Of a stretch of DNA of 64,000 nucleotides, positions 54,840 to 64,000 are shown piece after piece. A model generated the notes under the pieces. The model made no database searches. It saw nothing but the letters and a program-made list of their open reading frames with translations, and was not told the origin of the DNA. Positions within the stretch are counted from its first letter, which is position 1, and every line of letters starts with the position of its first letter. The position numbers and the translations under genes were made by a program. This DNA is from Blattamonas nauphoetae (Eukaryota > Preaxostyla > Oxymonadida). The stretch is from assembly GCA_033064195.1 (NCBI GenBank), contig JARBJD010000001.1:682001-746000 (forward strand). The letters are read 5' to 3'.

Positions 54840-57150
54840 TCAGGTCGTTGGCCGCATTTGTTTCTTCCTGTGCCTCGTCATAACCTGCATCCCTCCGACC
54901 TCCCTTGTTGACAGAAAAGAAGGAAGGGTGTTCTGATCAATTGCTGATGCAGTGAGTATTTCAGGAGGGGTTACATGGGAGAGGAGGAGAGAGAAGAAGG
55001 CAGGAAACGGCCTCCCATCTTCGAGGCTTCTTGTTCGACTGAGTTTAATTGGAATTCCAACAAGAATCCGCTTACCAACAATGTCGACGGCTCTGACAAT
55101 TCCGAGTGTCGCTGCCGTTGTATTGTAGACGAACAGCTCGGCTTGTGTCAAGTCTAGCCCATCAATGATAAGAGGAGAGAAGGAATGGGTGAGAGAGAGC
55201 TGGTCTGATAGACATCCCGGGTTGAGTGACGAGAGAAGAGAAGAAAACGAAGAAAGAGTATCGAGTGCTGTTTCTGGAGTGAATGGAGTCGAGAGAAAGA
55301 CAAGCGACAGGGGCAAGACGAGAGGGAGTAAGTGTGGTTCGATTGGATTGTGAAGAAGTCCGATCAACTGCGTTCCCTGTGTTGGAATGCAGAGCGGTGC
55401 TTCTGAGGCAAGTTGAGCACTGAACGGGCGCTGATCCAAAACGAATGATTTGTGTTCTTCTTCCCATTCCTGCCAGTGTCTGATCCGGAAGTGGCTACTC
55501 CAATCGAAGAAACCGTGCAGCCATCGAAGTGTCCGTTGTGCCTTCGGGTCGGTGACGAGCCCTTTCTCCACACTCGTCCCCGGCAGAAGATGGATAAAAC
55601 TGCGGGTGAGCTGATGGAGTGTCTTCTCCTGACTTTGCCCTGTCTTCCCTTCGAATGTGATTGTGACCTGTTGCGTCGGTGGAGATCTCAGTCCGGGGAG
55701 AGTGCGTCCTCCCTCCTCGTCAATGAAGTGTGAGATGATGTCCGCGTGTTGATCGGCATGGAAGGAGATCTGAACAACGTGTCGAGGTCTGATTACTTCG
55801 ATGGCATCGAGGAGAATGTGCATTCCAGTGCCTCTGACCCATCCAGGCGTGTTCACCAAAAGTGGGATTTGGTTTGGTGAATGACTCGACGTGTGCCGGT
55901 TCCACAACTCCATCAGATCGTCGAACACTCCGACGAGACGGCGAACAGCAGCAACGAAGAGGAGAGGATGGGAGCTGCTTGTGATATCTCCAACGGGGAT
56001 GGTCAGAATGGTCTTTCCCCAATCGTTCCCCCATTCTGGGTTGAGCATTGGATTCTGAATGAGTGACAGTGAGACGACACTCGGAACTCCCACCATTGGT
56101 TGCCCACAATCACAGTCCAGAAGAGCCACACAGGATGTGAAAGAGAGAAGTGTGTTGATGAAATATCTGTTGAGCGATGATTTTCCGGCTCCTTTGATGC
56201 CCATTGTGAGGAGACGAGGGTGATTAAAATGGGTTTCAGACGGATCTTGGATCCTATTCTCAACGTAGTTTGGGTGGCAGAACGAGAGAAGGTCGCTGAT
56301 CAGTGGGTTGAGAATGGGATACCAGGATAGCGGGACTTTCAAGACATTCGAAATGGATTCGGTGTTTGATGGAAGAAAAAGGCCAGGAATAGGCGTGGCT
56401 TCCCATTTCACTTCTTGAGAGTCCGAAGGTTGGTCTGGAGGTGGTGCAACGAGTAAATCAGGGGCTGGTGATGGATGTGATGAAGAATCAGAATTGCCAT
56501 CCTGTTCTTCTGTATCGGAACTACTAGAATCGGGAAAATCATCTACTCTTATCGAATACGATGATTTTTTTCGCTTAACGGGCAGTATCCGGTTTCGTTT
56601 GACAGTTTTCATTTGAAACATTTTTGTGTATGTGGAATCAGAGGTCGGTGGGATAAACTCGGTTAGCATAATCACAGATAGAACAGAACTTGATTCCAAC
56701 GAATCAGATCCGCAGTATTTTTGATATATGTTTTGAAGCTCCGGAGGATAAGTCGAATTGTCATGTTTGTGGATGGGACTGGTAAAGAGTTGAGTTGAGG
56801 AAGGAAAACTCGATGGTGATTTCCGAAGGTGAGATAGTGATGATGCATTGATTGTTGTGAAGGATGAATGAGGAAGTGAGACGAGCGGATAGCAGAGGAG
56901 TGATTCAGACAAAACACATCCCCAGACTCTAAAGCGGAGTATCAAATAACAGAAGAGATAAAAGAGATAATAATGGATGTATATCATACTCTACTGCTCC
57001 ATACAGGACGGTTAACATTGTATGGCCACAAAATGCGAGTGACTTGATGAAGCAGGATTATGTCAACAAAATGAAAGATAAACATCTGTTTGTGAACGGA
57101 AAATGGCAACAAGTGTGGAATTATTGACTAAAACGATTTCAGGTTTCGGC
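54840..57150 (-). CDS. NOL9: NOL9/GRC3 polynucleotide 5'-hydroxyl kinase
   Basis: GRC3/NOL9 phosphorylates the 5' end of the 26/28S pre-rRNA after ITS2 cleavage in the nucleolus. Two small 5' exons (MPKPEIVLVNNSTLVAIF; LAFCGHTMLTVLYGAVE) join a 2.1-kb exon beginning VWGCVLSESLLCYPLV, the N-terminal beta domain. After an acidic linker come Walker A GIKGAGKSSLNRYFIN, the catalytic-lid style LLDCDCGQPMVGVPS, and NTPGWVRGTGMHILLDA followed by IRPRHVVQI. The C-terminal domain continues to RHRKKQMRPTT. Motifs are in GRC3/NOL9/CLP1 order, and the GWVRGTG block favours NOL9/GRC3. About 730 aa. The first intron restores frame between GAVE and VWGC. Confidence 0.85.
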
Positions 57151-57401
57151 ATTAACTTAGATGAATGACGTAATCGGCATCCAGAGTTTTGAGTGTGGGA
57201 TTCACACGATGAACTTGGTAAATCACATTCATCGAGAAATATTTGTTGACAGAACAAGAAATATCAGGTGCGAATGGTATTTGAAGTGAAAAAATGATTT
57301 CAGCGTGAAGAATGATGAAGTCGACAGAATGCTCCAAAGATTCATCGAAAAGTGAGATATTTCACAAAAACCCAAAAATAATCACGGAAATAGATTGGTT
57401 G

Positions 57402-58257
57402 TCACGAAGTTGGGCATTGAACGTCACCATTCTGTGGGGGCCGCTGTCCTTGCGTACGTCTACGTTCTTCCCTCCAAACTCTCTCTGTTGTGAGGAGAAC
57501 TTGCGGCTTTTGGTACTAAATCAAATCATAGTTGAAAATGGATGCGAGAATACTGAAATGATAAGAGTATTGCCCGTGTGTGTGAAGGAGAGAGCTTTTT
57601 GTTCGAGAGGAAGTTTCAAACGGATCATATCCGGGATGATAAACCTTTTGAAGTATCTATGATGGGAATGAGATTGGAATGGCGAAAACTTTTTATTTGA
57701 CGTTCGAACAACAATTTTGTTGTCTTCCACATTAACAGAATAAACATCGAGAGGATAGGAAAGATTTCGAATCCGAAAAACAAAGGCCTCGACTTTGTCG
57801 CTTCTGAGGAGATAGGGCTGGATATTGAAAAGAGAAATGGGACATCGATTGAAAAAGAGGTGTGGATACATTATTTGAGCTTTCTCGAAGTTCTTCGTCA
57901 AAGTGGTGTTTGATTGGGGGTTCACCTATTCATGAGAAAGAGAAAACAGGGGATCAAGAGAAGTATGGAAGGGATAATGCATTGGAAGATTCCAGACCAA
58001 TTTCGAATATCCACTCCCCCTCTCCACCAAATTTGTTTTTGGTTTTGAATTTTCGGACAAGAAGCTCATCTGATGAGAGATCATATTCTTCAGCCATTTC
58101 GACTTCATCAGGGCCTTCCCACACAGTATGAACTTTTTTTCGACTTGGAAAGATGAAAAAAGAAAATATATCTTAAAATAAGGCAGACCCGTCAACAACA
58201 AAGACAGTTCGTTTTCCCCCTGATAAATCTCCGGGAATTGGAAGGTTTTCTGTCATC
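57402..58257 (-). CDS. DPCD: DPCD, ciliary dyskinesia-associated protein
   Basis: DPCD is a conserved p23/CS-domain-like protein needed for motile cilia and linked to R2TP-assisted dynein assembly. The ATG at 58257 gives MTENLPIPGDLSGGKRTVF. The next exon has EMAEEYDLSSDELLVRKF, equal in pattern to EMAEEYDEKTSELLVRKW of human DPCD, then GEGEWIFEIG. A later exon has FRIRNLSYPLDVYSVNVED, IVVRTSNKKF and FIIPDMIRLKLPLEQKALSF. The final exon begins YQKPQVLLTTE and ends QCPTS. A 14-residue insert (FSPFQSHSHHRY) sits after NKK. Five exons with short introns; the last splice restores the conserved TLIIS-YQKP junction. It is convincing despite being short. Confidence 0.88.
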
Positions 58258-58363
58258 ACGAATCGCAATCATGGGGTGATCCCGGTTTGTTGAAAACTAA
58301 CTCGACTCAAAATTTCAAACCCAGATCCATGACGTGTCCCAGAGAAATTAAAAAAAAGTTCAA

Positions 58364-60480
58364 TCAGTTGCCATCGTCGTCGAGCTGTTTCTGAACAAGT
58401 TTTTCAATCACTCCCTTCTGATCGAGAAGCGGACAGCCAAACTTGGTTTCCAATTCTTTTCGAATGGCTTTCAAGCTGACGCTTGATGTTTCGCTCTGTT
58501 TTGACAAAATTCTCTTGATTTCTTTTGCTAAGGATGCTTCGGTGGGCTTCTTTGAACCTGCGTCTTCCTTCTTGGCTTTTGCAGTTACGACATCCGCCTT
58601 TCCTTTCTTGGCGGGAACGGCTGCTGCTGCCTTCTTCTGCTCCTTCTCCCAATCAGACTTTTTGCCGCTTGATTCGTATTCTTTCATCTCTTTTTCGTAT
58701 CTCACCTTATCTTGGTCGGCAATCTCCTGATATTTCTTCCTCCCTTCCTCATCCAATGCATTCCATTTTTCTGAAATGAGTTTGGCAACCACTGTCACTG
58801 CAACAGACTTTCCTTCGTTTTTGAGTTCTTCCATGATCTTACAAACGCTGAGGGAAAAGAAAAACATACAACTGGACGAACTTCATCGCCAAATGCAAAA
58901 TAAGCTGTCTGAGCCCTTTTTGGTGCGTTAGGATCTTTTTTTGCTTTCTTTTTCTTGTCGTCCTCTGCAGCAGCTCCCTTCATTTGTGCATCCCATTCTG
59001 CCTTTTTGCCGCTTGATTCGTATACTTTCATCTCTTTCTCGTACCTTGCCTTATCTTGTTCGGCAAGTTCCATATACTTCTTCTTCCCTTCCTCATCCAA
59101 TGCATTCCATTTTTCTGAGATAACTTTGGCGACAACTGTGACGCCGGATTCTTTTCCTTCGTTTTTCAGCTCTTCGAGGATCTAAAAGGAGGAGAGAAGA
59201 TAAAAGGGATGGATGGGACACACGATAGGGCGGAATTCGTTGCCAAAGTGGAAGTAGCCAGAGAGAGGGCGCTTAGGGGCCTCGGGATCCTTCTTGGGAG
59301 TCTTTCCTGCCCTCTTTTTCTTTTCTTTTTTACCATCCTCTTCGACTTCTTCTTCGTCTTCACTTTCTTCACCGTCATTCAAACGCATTTTGTCGGTTTT
59401 TTTTGTTTCTGTTTTGGCTGGTTTCTCTTCTTTCTTAGGTGCTGTCTTGCGAACTTTAACATTCTTGTGAGGATTCCGCAGATACTCAATCAATCTGTCC
59501 TTGATTTCGTCCTGTGTGAAACAATAAAAAAAGTAGATGAACAGTTTGAATCAAAAATGTCAAGATAAAGCGATTTGTTCAGAATAATAAAACAAATTTT
59601 CGGATTTCTGTACAGACTTTTGTTCCGCCCTGTGTTAGACCCAACATCTTGAGAATTGATTTGATATTGTCAGCTGAAAATGCTGTCACTCGCTCAGTGA
59701 CTCCATCCGTGAACTATTAAAAACGATTGATGTAATAGGAAGAAAAGTGGATATATATGATGAAAGAATATCAGACAGTGCTATCTTCCCCAAATCCACG
59801 GTATTTTAGGAGGGTTGTCCGAGCAGAACCGATTGAAAGTGTTGAACCTGTTATTCGAAATCAGTGAGGAGATGGTGAATATATCCAAGTTAAAAAAATA
59901 GAATGAATGGGAGATTGGAAAGAAATGTTGCATAGAAGAAGAAAAAATGGCATACCAGTGAGAGCTGTGGCAAGAAGGATAACTGTTCCTTCGTTCTGTG
60001 AGTCCTGAAAACTTTCGGAAATGGCTTCAATATCTCCTAAATTTAAAAGAGATGGGAGTGAATTGGTGGAAAATGGAGAAATCGTGATTGTATTTCAATA
60101 TTGAAGGTAAATAGGAAAGCAAAAAAATGAACTTTGATTGTGCACAAACCAAATGGAATTCCGTCACCCTGCTCAAATTAACAACAAAAAACGGAGGGTG
60201 ACAAGAAACGATGAGTGTGCAATTGGGGAGGTTGGAGGTAGTTCATGAAAAAATTGTTCCGAAGAGATATTGAAGAATGAAAATTGAGTTGAACAGTTGG
60301 GCAAGAACACACTTTCGGGAAGTCTAAATCAGAAGGTAGACACATAAAACATGTACCAAAGAAGAAATGGATGATGATAATCGAAAAGGAATTCACACCT
60401 GGCATTGATGCGACTAATTTTCTTGTAACGGTCCGATCAGAAAACCATGTTCCGACTGAAATCGGTGTAAGAAGGATCAG
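58364..60480 (-). CDS. DEK-like chromatin protein with two HMG boxes
   Basis: Read N to C: a DEK-type domain (TVTRKLVASMP; QGDGIPFGDIEAISES; SIGSARTTLLKYRGFG), then a SAP-like module (NIKSILKMLGLTQGGTK joined to DEIKDRLIEYLRNPHK). Next come a Lys/Glu linker and HMG box 1 (PEAPKRPLSGYFHFGNEFR to EKWNALDEEGKKKYMELA). HMG box 2 (PNAPKRAQTAYFAFGDEVR to EEGRKKYQEIADQDKVR) and a C-terminal DEK_C helical bundle (EIKRILSKQSETSSVSL; IRKELETKFGCPLLD) follow. DEK proteins bind and bend chromatin. About nine exons have short introns, two of them inside the HMG boxes. The 5' end is uncertain: the start codon probably lies between 60480 and 60700. The two boxes are similar enough to suggest internal duplication. 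Confidence 0.8.
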
Positions 60481-60700
60481 AAATGCTCGATTCCATTTCA
60501 ACAAATTACAACCAATTCACAGGTCCATTTGCCATATTTCAAATCTACGTCCACCCCTTCTTTGAACGTGACGATGCTTCGTCCTTATCAGAACGCAATC
60601 AGGAAGAGAAAAACGTGTTGAAATTGAAGCATAAATGGACAAATTCATTGATAAAGCTCACAAATTATAAGTACGAAGGTTGAAGGAGTGAGGAGAATCG

Positions 60701-60840
60701 ATGATCCTCATGAGATTCGAGAAGAAAAAAGCTCTTTCATTTCTGGATTCTCATTCTGACACAACATTGAGAAATACACAAGGGGATTCTGATCTAGCTT
60801 TCTCTGAGCGATTGACAATCGCTTCTACCGAGACCCATTA
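60701..60840 (+). CDS. Probable 5' coding exon of the CaMKK-like kinase
   Basis: The ATG at 60701 opens a Ser/Thr-rich frame (MILMRFEKKKALSFLDSHSD to IASTETHY) that runs into the transposon at 60841. Taking away the element and one TA copy, the frame continues without a break into the kinase N-terminus (H-Y-S-M-S-I-P). Before insertion these were therefore apparently one exon. The Ser/Thr/Asp-rich composition is the same on both sides. A short frame may be open by chance, so the evidence is the in-frame join plus composition. Confidence 0.5.
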
Positions 60841-61403
60841 CAGGGTGGCCCAGAGGAACTGGGACCGAATTGTTCTCCCTCAATATTGCATTATTTTATT
60901 TTTCCTTCAAAATCACTCGAACAATTGACATTCTCCTTATTGTGAAAAAATGCCGAGACAATCAAAAATTTGTGAGAGTGAAGTGCGGGTGTTTGCGATC
61001 TGATCGTCCATTGTCGTATCGAGTGGCCCACTGTGATTATCGTCCCGACAAACATTGTCTCCATCATGCGTATGTTCTCCTTCTTCCATATTTTCTTCCT
61101 TATTTGTCTTTTCAGCGTGAATGACTTTGTAACTTCTGGCACACACAATTTGGCAAAGATGAGTTATTGAACCCTGGAAATGGTATGACCTGCTAGTTTA
61201 AGTCTTTTAACCTTTTTCTTCCATTTAGGTGGTTGTCGTGCCTTTTTGTATCCTTTCAGAGGATGATCGCCAAAAACAGGCCAATTATCTCATAATTTGG
61301 CTATATCTGTGGCAATAAACAGGACAGGGGGAATTAAATACAGACTTTAGGACTAGGGAAGTATCGACATCTTGACATGTGGTTATGTTGGAGTTTCGTG
61401 ATG
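60841..61403 (+). repeat. Left terminal inverted repeat of the transposon
   Basis: 563 bp, reverse complement of 61828-62390 with no difference that I could find. Both arms contain the same 85-codon frame (antisense here, 60891-61148), which has no known relatives and is a by-product of the repeat. Confidence 0.88.
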
Positions 61404-61827
61404 GTCGAGAGTAAAAAGCTGTCAACACCAAAGATTGGCGCTTTATCATGTTTCAATTCCTTTCCCTGTAATTCTACTCCTTCCATATCACATTTATGTC
61501 TTTTTCTCCTATCTTTCTTCCAAGTCCTCTTCACACTGAGGCAAAAAGATTCAATCGCGATTGGTGAAATGTGGAATCATAAAAATGAACAAATACAATC
61601 TTCGACAGCATTTCTCTCCAAAGATGACGCCCAATCTTGCTCATTTGTCACTCGTTTTTCCTTCTGATCGGTGTTTTGAGTTGTTCTGTTTTGTTTCCAA
61701 TCAAGATTGGTACAAACAGGTGACTTTGAAACAAAATAAGAAATATTGAAGTTAAACCCTGATTCCCTTCAGTTGATTGATAGGGTTGACGCACAGCAGG
61801 TGGACAGACGGTTGTTTCATTCTCGAT

Positions 61828-62390
61828 CATCACGAAACTCCAACATAACCACATGTCAAGATGTCGATACTTCCCTAGTCCTAAAGTCTGTATTTAATTC
61901 CCCCTGTCCTGTTTATTGCCACAGATATAGCCAAATTATGAGATAATTGGCCTGTTTTTGGCGATCATCCTCTGAAAGGATACAAAAAGGCACGACAACC
62001 ACCTAAATGGAAGAAAAAGGTTAAAAGACTTAAACTAGCAGGTCATACCATTTCCAGGGTTCAATAACTCATCTTTGCCAAATTGTGTGTGCCAGAAGTT
62101 ACAAAGTCATTCACGCTGAAAAGACAAATAAGGAAGAAAATATGGAAGAAGGAGAACATACGCATGATGGAGACAATGTTTGTCGGGACGATAATCACAG
62201 TGGGCCACTCGATACGACAATGGACGATCAGATCGCAAACACCCGCACTTCACTCTCACAAATTTTTGATTGTCTCGGCATTTTTTCACAATAAGGAGAA
62301 TGTCAATTGTTCGAGTGATTTTGAAGGAAAAATAAAATAATGCAATATTGAGGGAGAACAATTCGGTCCCAGTTCCTCTGGGCCACCCTG
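61828..62390 (-). repeat. Right terminal inverted repeat of the transposon
   Basis: 563 bp, inverted copy of 60841-61403. The similarity fades just inside the boundary (a few mismatches around 61815-61827), where the unique centre starts. Near its outer end it contains TCGGTCCCAG, a possible splice acceptor 18 bp from the terminus. Confidence 0.88.
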
Positions 62391-62396
62391 TATTCG

Positions 62397-64000
62397 ATGT
62401 CAATTCCTACTCTTGTTTCAAACGACTCGGATCTCAACACCCCACGCACTAGACCAGAGACACCACTGGTTGTCACTACTGAGCAATTTGAGAAACAGAA
62501 AAACGAAGAAACGGGGCACAAAATCCTCAATCAATATGTTATCGTCAAAACAATCGGGCAAGGAGCTTATGGCAAAGTGAAACTCCTCACCTACGCTTCC
62601 GATCCTGATGAACGATTTGCTATGAAAGTTATCAAGAAAAGTACAAAGCGGCGAGGTGGAGCAAAGAAAGCAGAAAATGATTCTGGTATTTTCTGAACAA
62701 AAACAAATTGATACTTTTTATTCCTTTTTTGTTATTGATCCAGTTCTAGTTTTTGTTGGGAAGTAGTATTTATCCTTATTTTGTTTATTTGAAGCAATAA
62801 TTTACTAATTCTGATTCGTTCAGTTGTTTTTTATCTCTCATAATCATTTATTCTCTTCCTACAATAGCTACCAATAGAGAGATTGCCATCATGAAGAAAA
62901 TTAACCATGTAAATCTTGTCAGACTTTTCGAAGTCATCGACAATCCCCAAAGACATAAACTTTACATGGGTCTGCTAAAAACTAAACTTTCATCCAAAAT
63001 TTCTTCGTTGTACATACTTTATCAAGCTATTGGGTCATTTTTTCTTCTGAATAAACATTCATCATCATTTTTTCTTCTCACAACTCTGTTTCTCACTTTC
63101 ATCTTCTTATTGATCATATAATTCAACAGTCATGGAATTTATCGACGGGGGATCAGTTTACGATGATGATGATCCACCTTTAGATGAGGAAACAGCTCGT
63201 ATTCGGATGAAACAAATTGTCACAGGCCTCGCGTATCGTTTGCTCCATACCATCTTTTTATCATTGATGTATGTGTTTCCATCCAGTGCATATGCAAAAT
63301 ATTGTTCATCATGATATCAAACCGGATAATATTCTCATGACAAAAGACGGCACGTGCAAAATCAGGTTTGTTCAATTTTTTATCATGTCGGTTATGCATC
63401 ACTCTCCTTGTTCTTCACAGTGACTTTGGAGTGAGCATGTATTATGAGGACAGAGAAGCTAAAATTCTCGGAATCAGAGGCACTCCTGCGTTTATTCCTC
63501 CTGAAGCTTGTTGTGGTATCTGCTTTTATTATTTGAATGAATCTTTGCTAAACTTTCCTCTTTCTTTAGTTCCTCCTCTTGCGGATGGATATAACCCGTT
63601 TGGAGCGGATATCTGGGCTCTTGGAGTCCTTCTCTTTTATTTTCTTTTTGGTCGGCCTCCTTTCCTGGAAGATACTGTTCCGTTAACCTATCAGGTTTAT
63701 TTCCCGATTTCCTTGACCTTATTGACTCTCCGAAGGTTATTAATGAAGAAGAAATCCCATGGCATAAATATCCCGAAAAAAAAGCTGAACTTAGCGAAGA
63801 ATGCATTCTCCTTATCGAAAAACTCCTGGATAAAGATCCAGTCAACCGGATAATGATGGATGAACTCATTGTTTGCTCCTATTCAAACACTTCCCTTGAT
63901 CATGCTCTATTTCGAACCAGTGATTTTTCATCATGCTTTTGTTTTGTTATATCCTCAGGTTGATTCATGGCTCACAAAATACGGAGAGGACCCGATAGAC
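62397..64000 (+). CDS. CaMKK-like Ser/Thr protein kinase (cut by window end)
   Basis: A protein kinase resembling CaMKK/GRIK/Elm1, upstream activators of AMPK/SNF1. The exons give LNQYVIVKTIGQGAYGKVKL (Gly loop), FAMKVIKK (VAIK Lys), REIAIMKKINHVNLVRLFEV, VMEFIDGGSVYDD and IVHHDIKPDNILMTKDG (catalytic loop). These continue with DFGVSMYY, IRGTPAFIPPEAC, GADIWALGVLLFYFLFGRPP and LLIEKLLDKDPVNRIMMDEL. The final exon, SWLTKYGEDPID, matches the HPWVTRHG end of CaMKK kinase domains. The usual HRD is HHD here, while the catalytic Asp is kept. Six or more short introns. The first ATG right of the transposon is 62397, but coding may begin at 60701. The C-terminus lies beyond the window. Confidence 0.85.

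Larger units (their letters stand above)
60841..62390. mobile_element. Non-autonomous DNA transposon, Tc1/mariner type, 1,550 bp
   Basis: The element has long terminal inverted repeats of 563 bp that look identical by eye, a 424-bp unique centre, and a TA dinucleotide on both sides (60839-60840; 62391-62392) as target-site duplication. The ends are CAGGGTGGCCCAGAGGAACT and its complement. TA duplication and a CAG-type terminus point to the Tc1/mariner superfamily. No transposase frame is present; the centre has only short frames with no DDE motif, so it is non-autonomous (a long-TIR MITE or foldback form). Identical arms suggest recent insertion or gene conversion. It lies 6 bp before the ATG at 62397 and apparently splits the kinase coding region. 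Confidence 0.88.

Noticed and set aside
61404-61827. Transposase remnant in the centre of the element
   Set aside because: The 424-bp centre shows no DDE-type catalytic block or helix-turn-helix that I can recognise, and it is too short for a full transposase.
60891-62340. Two identical 85-codon frames (60891-61148 minus, 62083-62340 plus) as a gene pair
   Set aside because: They are the two arms of the inverted repeat. No transposase or other motif is present.
1-64000. Retroviral, LTR or capsid-bearing elements, CRISPR arrays, rRNA genes
   Set aside because: No reverse transcriptase, integrase, capsid or envelope-like frames, no direct terminal repeats, no spaced repeat array and no rRNA-like sequence were noticed.

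Overview
The window is a compact stretch of nuclear DNA from a flagellated, unicellular eukaryote. Nearly all of it is protein genes packed on both strands. Gaps between genes are mostly 15-250 bp, and almost every gene has very short GT-AG introns (about 30-70 nt). TAA, TAG and TGA are all used as stops, so the genetic code is standard. Cilium genes are frequent (CFAP45, DRC7, CFAP58, BBS8, DPCD). A SPRY-like protein resembles families I associate with oxymonads (Preaxostyla). I suggest an excavate-type protist, possibly an oxymonad relative, but this is inference and no single gene proves it. I saw no retroviral, LTR or capsid-bearing element, no rRNA and no CRISPR array.

Layout. 0.2-7.2 kb (minus): CFAP45, an oversized glucosidase II beta subunit ending in RDEL, and TSR2. 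7.4-10.2 kb (plus): an unidentified gene, then the AP-2 mu subunit. 10.4-12.5 kb (minus): a dynamin with a Pro/Gly-rich tail. 13.0-14.4 kb: DNA polymerase delta subunit POLD2. 14.5-16.4 kb: a highly charged repeat protein. 16.8-21.3 kb: ZMAT2/SNU23 head-to-head with a syntaxin-like SNARE, then RPN3/PSMD3 and RPS5. 21.5-25.0 kb: DRC7. 25.0-27.8 kb: poorly understood, with two unidentified genes. 27.7-32.5 kb (minus): primase PRIM1 and CFAP58. 32.6-38.4 kb: a giant IQ-motif protein. 38.6-41.6 kb: a divergent pair of secreted hydrolases, a GH13 amylase and a cathepsin B-like protease carrying a Frizzled-like cysteine-rich domain. 41.7-48.4 kb: an unidentified gene head-to-head with a PRCC-like gene, proteasome beta2, the SPRY protein, CSN1, a probably myristoylated small protein and tRNA-Ala(CGC). 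48.7-54.8 kb: a TMEM62-like phosphoesterase, BBS8 and a coiled-coil protein. 54.8-60.5 kb (minus): NOL9/GRC3, DPCD and a DEK-HMG-HMG-DEK_C chromatin protein. 60.7-64.0 kb: a CaMKK-like kinase gene split by a 1,550-bp DNA transposon with 563-bp inverted repeats.

The genes are mostly housekeeping (replication, proteasome and signalosome, trafficking, ribosome, splicing) mixed with ciliary genes, with no operon logic. The points of most interest are the transposon in the kinase gene, whose ends could act as in-frame splice sites; the protease-Frizzled fusion; the DEK-HMG fusion; the concentration of introns at the 5' ends of genes; and extremely short head-to-head promoters (15 and 31 bp between start codons).
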